A DNA stretch of 64,000 bases, from NCBI GenBank assembly GCA_039881145.1, contig JAYKKI010000066.1:13037501-13101500 (forward strand), in the 5' to 3' direction. Positions 58,110 through 64,000 of this stretch are shown in pieces (position 1 is the first letter of the stretch; each line of letters starts with the position of its first letter). The notes below the pieces were generated by a model, which worked only from the letters and a program-made list of their open reading frames with translations, was not told the DNA's origin and ran no database searches. The position numbers were made by a program, and so were the translations under genes. Source of the stretch: Druceiella hillmani (Eukaryota > Arthropoda > Insecta > Lepidoptera > Hepialidae).

Positions 58110-58272
58110 GTAAATCTTAATTCTGGAGTACCAATAAAAATATTTAATATTGACTTTTGTTTAGAGCACTACTTTACAATTTTCGACAAATTTATATTTA
58201 GATTTAACATTCCACATTTTCAAACTCTATCAAGCGTGTCATTCCTAACTTTTGTCAACAATCATGGATGAC
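58110..58272 (+). repeat. Second copy of the IR 3' flank without its coding region
   Basis: Matches 55335-55492. The IR coding sequence that should precede it is absent: upstream lies unrelated sequence and the MITE. On the other side it abuts directly on the end of the retroviral env remnant. It is most simply the tail of a lost tandem IR copy or of a partial duplication. Confidence 0.75.
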
Positions 58273-58279
58273 GCTTTGA

Positions 58280-59260
58280 GACCGTACACAAATATATTGT
58301 CTTAGTTTCGCATGTTTCAAGTAATTCACTTATCAATCCACTTATCAGTTGGATTTTGCACTCGATGAAAACACTTTTCCAACATCACATATATAAGATT
58401 GATGGTTTATGGTTTTACGCGCTTTCAGGTCGCCGAGTTTACAATAGAGCTGCTTGTCTTTGGTCATTGCGATATATTTGTCATTAAGTATTGCCGTACT
58501 GAAGGATTTTGGTGAATTAGGGTCATGAGGTGTTAGTAGTGGGATACTATGAAATAAATTAAATTCCTTAGGAGATACTATTGGAACTTGTAATACAAAA
58601 ATTAGTTAATTAGTGGAAAAATACGATATAACTTTAGAAATACTTATTATAATGTAAATTAGGTTTATGTCTATGTTTACAGGTAATTCGTCATTGGTAG
58701 GTGAATGTCTATAATTTTCGGCAAGCTCTCGGTATAATTCAAGCGGCCTTATGAACAAAGGGTGGAGTACATTTTGTCCGCTAAACAATATTGCATTTGT
58801 AAAGTCTTCCAATTGAAACGATAGAGACAGCGAGGTTGTCTCTAAAATGTTTAGAATAGAATTTTTGTTTCGACAATTAATTATCCAATATTAAGGAATT
58901 ATTTTTTACATTTTCCGAGAGTTCATCGATAACAAAGTTTAATTGAACTTCATATTTTTCATTGATTGTATTATCTTATTTCATTTTGCCAGTCCTGATG
59001 TCGTTATCAAAATATTTTCTTTTATTAGCGAGGCGACCATTTTCATATCTTTTTGTAAAACTTCGATAGCGTCATTGTATCTAATAGCACCGTTTTCATT
59101 TAATGTTCCGAAGTAATGTTTTAGTACGATACCTAGTGTGCAAAATCAAACTGCTTGTTTGTGTTTGTGCTCTATTAGGTGAGGCAATGAATCACGTTCT
59201 TTAATGATTTCATGGTGCCTCATTGTAGGGGGATTCAGTACGTGTCGCATTCATTTATAT
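58280..59260 (-). pseudogene. Envelope gene remnant, baculovirus-F-like (errantivirus)
   Basis: Remnant of an insect endogenous retrovirus envelope of the baculovirus fusion-protein type (Baculo_F). In the minus-strand order, frames contain GAIRYNDAIEVLQKD and MVASLIKENIL near 59090-59010, ILFSGQNVLHPLF at about 58790, and FHSIPLLTPHDP near 58540. They are separated by stops and at least two frameshifts. The usual cleavage-site region and transmembrane anchor were not recognised, and the element breaks off at 58273 against the duplicated IR flank. It is described here as a decayed copy only; no working protein is encoded. Confidence 0.7.
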
Positions 59261-59522
59261 TACTTATTTCACTTTGTTAACATATCGACTTTACCGTATT
59301 TAAAATTGAGTTGATGTTATCAGTATGTTGACATATGTGTGAGATATCTAATAGGATTATTATAATAAGGATCAAATTACTTACTCTTAAATTACTAATA
59401 AGATAAAAATATATCCCGGGGCTTGTAACAATGATCTGAATATAGTTAAGGTTTACATTGTTTACAATTGTACAACTGGAATAAAATGATAATTGTTTAG
59501 AATAATAAATTTAATAGTTTAT
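59261..59522 (-). other. Spacer between env and pol remnants
   Basis: Nothing recognised; short AT-rich sequence within the retroviral element. Confidence 0.4.
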
Positions 59523-60480
59523 TTAAAAATTATGCCAATTAATTAATAGTATATATATTACTTTACTACTGTCCTTATTTATAATGAAGTTGTCGTTAAC
59601 TTTAATTATTTTATAAGGTCCTTTCCAAACGGGCGACAAGGCTTTTATCAGCCGTAAGTGATTTTTCAAGTATTCATAGTCGCCTATCTCATAATTAACA
59701 GGGCGACTTCGCGTGTCATAATAAGTCTTAGAGTTTTCTTTAGATTTGTTAATATTTTCAATGGCCTTGTCTCTCGAGTATTTTAGTCTATGCTGTAACA
59801 TATTCGGGTATACAGGATATGTTGGCATCGGGAAGTAGAAGATGGATTGAATAAAGAATATATGGCTTTTGACCGAACAGAAATCCGTAGGGCGTAAAGT
59901 GTGTATACAGTGCACTAGTATTACATGCCAACATACCTGTGTACACATAGCGGGGCCAGTTGCCTTGGTCCTGGTTAAAAAATAATTTAAGATATTTCTT
60001 GAGCGTCAAGTGGCTGCGCTTGAGCGCGCCCAGGATTTGAGGATAGTATGGTGAAGACCACAGTAATTTGATCTTAAGGAATTCTTTGGTCGAGGAAAAT
60101 AGTTCGGGGTATACTGAATAAGGAAATAAAATGAATGAGACATTCACTTGTCTCTTCTGATAAAACATCGTGCATTGGATAGGCGGTAGAAAATTTTGTG
60201 GCGTTGTCTTTTATCGTCGGGATGTATTTCACTTTGGCTTTGGTAAGGGGCAGACAATATCAAGTAAAATGGGGCGAAAGGGAATTATGAATGTGGGTTA
60301 TTATCTGCTTAGGAGCTCTGTTAGTTTTTGCAAGGCTGTATTTTCTTGACAGGACGTACATTGCTTGATATAATTTTCAACATCAATGCGCATGCCCTTC
60401 CATTTATATTTTTTCGCAGAATCTATTAAGCATTCTTACTGAGCCTAAGTGCCAGGCAACAGGAAGATCATGATTTTCGT
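59523..60480 (-). pseudogene. Integrase of the errantivirus-like Ty3/gypsy element, broken
   Basis: Right to left on the minus strand: WKGMRIDVENYIKQCTSCQE (60390-60320), the HHCC zinc-binding region; then SSPYYPQILGALKRSHLTLK (60070-60010) and NWPRYVYTGMLACNTSALYT, FLFGQKP, the end of the catalytic core; and LSPVWKGPYKIIKVNDN (59640-59580), the GPY/F-type C-terminal domain. Two overlapping open frames (60168-59788 and 59948-59523) show a frameshift near 59800-59940. Upstream parts are separated by further stops. Inactive. Confidence 0.82.
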
Positions 60481-61329
60481 GTATTATTTTCTTTATTTAT
60501 TTTAACAATGGGTACATTATATAATTGTGATATATATTCACTGTTATATCGATATCATGGAAAAGCATGGTCATGTTATACAAATTTATGGATGAGAGGC
60601 TTTCTGAGCTTTAGAGGATTTGAAATCGCTATCTCAATGATATTTTCAGTTTCACATAGTTCGTTCCTGATCGATTTTAACATTTCAAATATTTCTGGAT
60701 ATGAGGATTGGTCAAAGTGATAGCCTTTGAGAAATTAATCAAAGGTCCTCCACCTTTGATTAATTTATCTCATTTCTCGACATTGTTTAAGATTTCCGCT
60801 GCATACGGGATAGAATCATCGAAATCAATTGAAGTTGGGAGAATAATATATTTGCAGTAAGTTTTCATATAATTTTCACTGTATTCCTTGACGTAACTGT
60901 TTAATATTCGATTTTTATCTTGATGGAATTTCAGGAATTTGGAATAATCGTCGTTATTTTTGGTCTGATCGCATCTGTGTTGTGTCGACTGAATGTTGAA
61001 TATTCGACGAATTATTATTTTTAGGCTTTTAAGGGGGGGGGGGGGGTGGAATATCCCGTGTATAAAAATCTAGGTTTAGATTTTCGGAATGAGGACTGAA
61101 GTCAATAAGACCAAGAGCTATCAAGTTTTCATCGGGATTTTGGTTTTCAGGAAGTAAGAAGGGTTTACTGGATATCGGGAAATAGTGTCTGCAGCGGCAC
61201 TGAATTTTTCACAAATTTAAGGCCCCAAATTTACAGTTTGGAGCTGGGATCTTTGTGACTGGAATGCCATCTGAGGGGTTAATGGTCAGTGATGGATTGG
61301 AATTTGCGTCTATATATATATAAAAATGG
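60481..61329 (-). other. Linker of the retroelement pol region with hairpin and G tract
   Basis: Expected to hold the RNase H/integrase connection, but motifs were not resolved. It contains a hairpin with 15-bp perfect arms (60732-60746 / 60752-60766, aaattaatcaaaggt) and an uninterrupted run of 14 G (61033-61046), unusual in this AT-rich sequence. The plus-strand frame 60508-60720 is antisense to the element and not taken as a gene. Confidence 0.5.
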
Positions 61330-62200
61330 AAGGTTTTATATCAGAATAGCATTGCCAGCGTCTCTTTCTCCGTTGTGGTCAGGTTACATTCTCCTTTATT
61401 TAATGGTCGTGACGCATAGGCTATGGGTTTGTCCTTTCGATTAAACGTTGTGATAATACGGCACCAATGAGATAGTTAGATGCGTCATAGGTGTAATGAT
61501 GATATATCATTTAGATAGGTGTAATGAGTATATATGGTTTAGCAAAATCGGGACAGCAAAGAATAGAATTCATGCCTCAGAAATTTGCACGTTGAAGTTT
61601 CAAGTTATATTCTTTTCATTTTTGAAAAAACAGTGGGCATGTTAGCAATGTGAGATATCAGGTCGTAGAGCATATAACAACGTCGTCTAGATATATGAAA
61701 CAGTGAAGGCTTTGAAATCCGGATAAAGCCGTGTTTATAAGGCTTTGGAAAGTAAAGGGGGCGTTTATCAACCCAAATAGCATTCCAGAAAATTGGAAGT
61801 GTCCTTTGAATACACTGAAAGCCATTTTTGGAGCATCTACTTTGTTGATAGGAATTTGATGGATTCCGGATGTGAGATCTTAAGTGGAAAAATACTTGCA
61901 ACTACCTAGTATTTCGGCGATTTGCGGAATGGGGTAAGAGTCAGCTATTGTCACGTCGTTGAGTTTACTGTAATCTATAACAACTTGCTATTTTCTTTCC
62001 CCGGTAGCATCTAGCTTTTTCGAAACTACCCGGATGGGTATAGACCACTGAGATATGGAGGGTTTTATATATTTTGTTCGAGCATTTGATTGCTTTGTTT
62101 TCTCAATTCCGCGTTATGAATCTCTTGGATTGTGGAGGATTATGAAAGATATCTAAAAAGTCAGTGTATAATCGGAAATGGCATTTGCTTCTTCACAATA
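61330..62200 (-). pseudogene. Reverse transcriptase and RNase H of the same element, broken
   Basis: Minus strand, several frames: fragments corresponding to the RT palm appear as GFHQIPINKVDAPKTAF, FQFSGMLFGLINAPFTF and the catalytic box FIYLDDVVIY near 61900-61680 in alternating frames. ECNLTTTEKETLAMLF at 61395-61345 matches the start of the Ty3/gypsy RNase H. The longest open frame (61901-61605) is out of frame for most of its length. Frameshifts and stops are frequent. Confidence 0.78.
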
Positions 62201-62689
62201 TGCCTGTGATACTCTCTAAGAGTTACAATTGTCGCGGATAGAAACATTGTTGCATGATTCAGTCGTTTCAGGATGATTTGGGGAATCGAGTGGTGTTAGT
62301 TTTAAACTCAGGTTTGCTTTAAGAGATATTAGGATGTTCAGATTTGTTTATCACTCATATATTAATTGGTTTATTATTTTTTACACTAATCAGACAGTTC
62401 GCGATTTATAGATTGTTGGAATAATATTGTTCAATGAGGAGACCTTCTTTAACCTCAGGGTTAGGTATTGTGTATTTAATAATTTTTTTCGGTTCTGGGC
62501 GGAATTATGTAAGTTGGGTCTGAAAAATTTCATTTTAGATCTGAATTTTTGAATTTCAGAATATAGCGCGTGTAGTCTATTTTGCAGTCGAAAAATTTTA
62601 ATAAATCATTACCAAACACAAATTTATGGTGTATAAGTTTAGGCGATTGTATGTCTGTTTGATATATTTTTAGTTGAAAATGGCCTAGT

Positions 62690-62900
62690 GTTGAGGTGCA
62701 TTCATTTACGGGGCATATACTTTTAAGTTTAATAGGTTGGTTTATTAGGATAATATTTCGCGTTAATGATGTTTGTTTAAGTAGGCTTATAGAAGAGCCG
62801 GAATTCGCTAATAGGGTTAATAGGATATCAGAAATGGGATATCGATAACGACGGGAGGTAGGGATATATTTGTTAGATTAGTAATCTCAAAACATCAATT
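62690..62900 (-). pseudogene. Aspartic protease remnant of the same element
   Basis: The minus strand near 62800 reads LLANSGSSISLLKQTSLT, matching the LxDTGSxxSLI-type active site of retroviral proteases with the catalytic D replaced by N. The sequence to about 62400 (KFVFGNDLLKFFDCKIDYT) fits the rest of a protease domain. Only fragments are open. Confidence 0.6.
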
Positions 62901-63190
62901 GACTTCGATAATTCTTCAGTGTTTATTCGACGTGATGCTTCAGATAGCACGGGCGTTGATATATTTGAATTTGATACCGTGCATGTAGCAGACTTTGAAT
63001 TAATTAAACTAGATACCGTGCATGTAGCAGGCTTTGAATGAATTAAACTAGATACCTTGCATGTAGCAGGCTTTGAATTTATTAAGGTAGATACTTGCAT
63101 GTAGCAGGGTTAGAATTGATTAAACTAGATTTCTTGCATATATTAGGCTTATAGCAGGTTTTGAATTTATTAAGCTAGATACTTTGTACT
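62880..63190 (-). repeat. 39-bp (13-aa) tandem repeat between gag and protease
   Basis: On the minus strand the peptide SLINSKPATCTV recurs with variants (ICSxPATCKV, LIHSKPATCTV, LINSKSATCTV). At the DNA level the unit 'gataccgtgcatgtagcagg' repeats every 39 bases from about 62973 to 63110, with more diverged copies to 63190. The repeat stays in frame for at least four units, so it was part of the polyprotein when active. Confidence 0.85.
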
Positions 63191-64000
63191 GGGAGTAGGA
63201 TTAAAGGTCGTGTCGAATATTTTAGGCATGCGTCCCACACGATGCTTGAACGAGATAGTCCATAGTTTAAATTATCCTTACCACCCACCTCATCGTAAGA
63301 TTCTTTTATATTTGGGTTCTATTGACAAAGCAAGTTTATTATTTTGCTTGGGTTGGTAACCGGATATGGAAGGTCGGGTGTTATCTTCATTTCAGTATTT
63401 ATTGTTATTATAATTACGTTTTCTGCAATTTTTTATGGAATGGCGGGATTTTTGCATTATTTACAGAATGCGTTGTCCGGATTATAAGTGTTTTGTGGAA
63501 AATTGGTCAATTTGGATTTTCTTGAATAATCTTGACTTCCCCTCTTTTTCTGTGGATGCGAGCGGTCATTGAGTGGACGATATGTATTATTAGTTGTGTT
63601 ACTCATTATTTTTACTTCAGAAATTGCAAAATTTTTTGCGTCATTTAGGGTTTCTGGATTTCGACATCGAAAAAGGGCAGATGTTTTATTATTTGAACCC
63701 CTAATGAAGATATGTAAGGCTAAATCCTCCATAGCTGCGACGCGACTGACTAATTCGCCTTCCTTTTTTGTCCTGTTTCTATCTTCAACGAGAAATGATT
63801 GACTGTTTAATTTTAATTCTGTTTGCATTCCTGCAAGTCGGAAAGTAGATGAGTGCAGCGTTTCCTTTTCCGAAACTGTTTTAAGAAAGTCTTCTAGCAT
63901 GGGTCAATCAAGTGAAATGCCTTAATAGAGCAGGCTGTCTTCGCCCGACCCTCTAAACAACTTAATATGCATTTAAAATTGTCGGTTAAGTTAACTGAGG
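63191..64000 (-). pseudogene. gag remnant of the errantivirus-like element, truncated by the window end
   Basis: Open frame 63900-63457 on the minus strand: MLEDFLKTVSEKETLHSSTF, AGMQTELKLNSQSFL, HIFIRGSNNKTSALFRCRNP, and a basic tail (HPQKKRGSQDYSRKSK). The composition and position upstream of the protease fit the C-terminal half of a gypsy/errantivirus capsid protein; similar 'aLxxFIxGL...' capsid motifs are common, but I see no zinc knuckle. The frame continues past 63900 toward the window edge, so the 5' LTR and the start lie outside. Confidence 0.65.

Noticed and set aside
60508..60720. 70-aa plus-strand frame
   Set aside because: Antisense within the retroelement pol region; no features of its own.

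Overview
The window looks like nuclear DNA of an insect. It is very AT-rich, has long repeat-filled gaps, spliced genes, and two families of insect chemosensory receptors: gustatory receptors (GRs, seven-transmembrane, with the C-terminal TYhhhhhQ signature) and one divergent ionotropic receptor (IR). The transposon mix (mariner, Tc1, pogo, Harbinger, Helitron, non-LTR and LTR elements, an env-bearing Ty3/gypsy element) also fits an insect. An intronless antennal-type IR beside young GR duplicates would suit a hemimetabolous, cockroach/termite-like lineage, but the species cannot be fixed from sequence alone.

Layout. 1-6 kb: GR copy A (minus), the only copy intact in all four exons (401 aa). 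6-13 kb: Tc1 and LINE debris, a tRNA-derived SINE and several perfect hairpins. 13.4-18.2 kb: GR copy B (plus), a pseudogene with a frameshift, a deletion that removed exons 2-3 and a decayed gypsy insertion in its intron. 18.7-19.4 kb: an unidentified duplicated block 'X'. 21-22.3 kb: LINE debris. 23.3-24.6 kb: GR copy C (plus), open through exons 1-3 but with its third 5' splice site changed from GT to AT and no exon 4; a 5'-truncated LINE (24.9-26.5 kb) sits where exon 4 should be. 28.7-30 kb: broken mariner. 34.1 kb: pogo-type DNA-binding fragment ending in a 115-bp palindrome. 38.3-39.2 kb: a third X block. 39.6-41.2 kb: GR copy D (minus), complete except for one missing base. 45.9-48.7 kb: degraded Helitron. 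49.3-51.2 kb: broken pogo element with nested fold-back repeats. 52.5-53 kb: small Harbinger-type element with TAA target duplications. 53.4-55.3 kb: single-exon IR with one in-frame TGA as its only lesion. 55.8-58.3 kb: microsatellite, a MITE and a second copy of the IR 3' flank. 58.3 kb to the end: errantivirus-like element (minus) with gag, protease, RT, RNase H, integrase and a fusion-type env, all interrupted by frameshifts.

How it fits together. The four GR copies share exon phases, a conserved block before the start codon, intron sequence and 3' flanks, so they are duplicates of one locus at four stages of decay (A intact, D one base off, C splice-broken, B heavily deleted). Because A and B are alignable through their introns, A shows the state before several B-specific changes, including a 17-bp perfect hairpin that replaced unrelated sequence. 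Hairpins of this kind recur through the window and suggest repeated short template-switch events. The IR with one TGA is the other gene of interest: the pattern resembles the read-through 'pseudo-pseudogene' IRs known in Drosophila.
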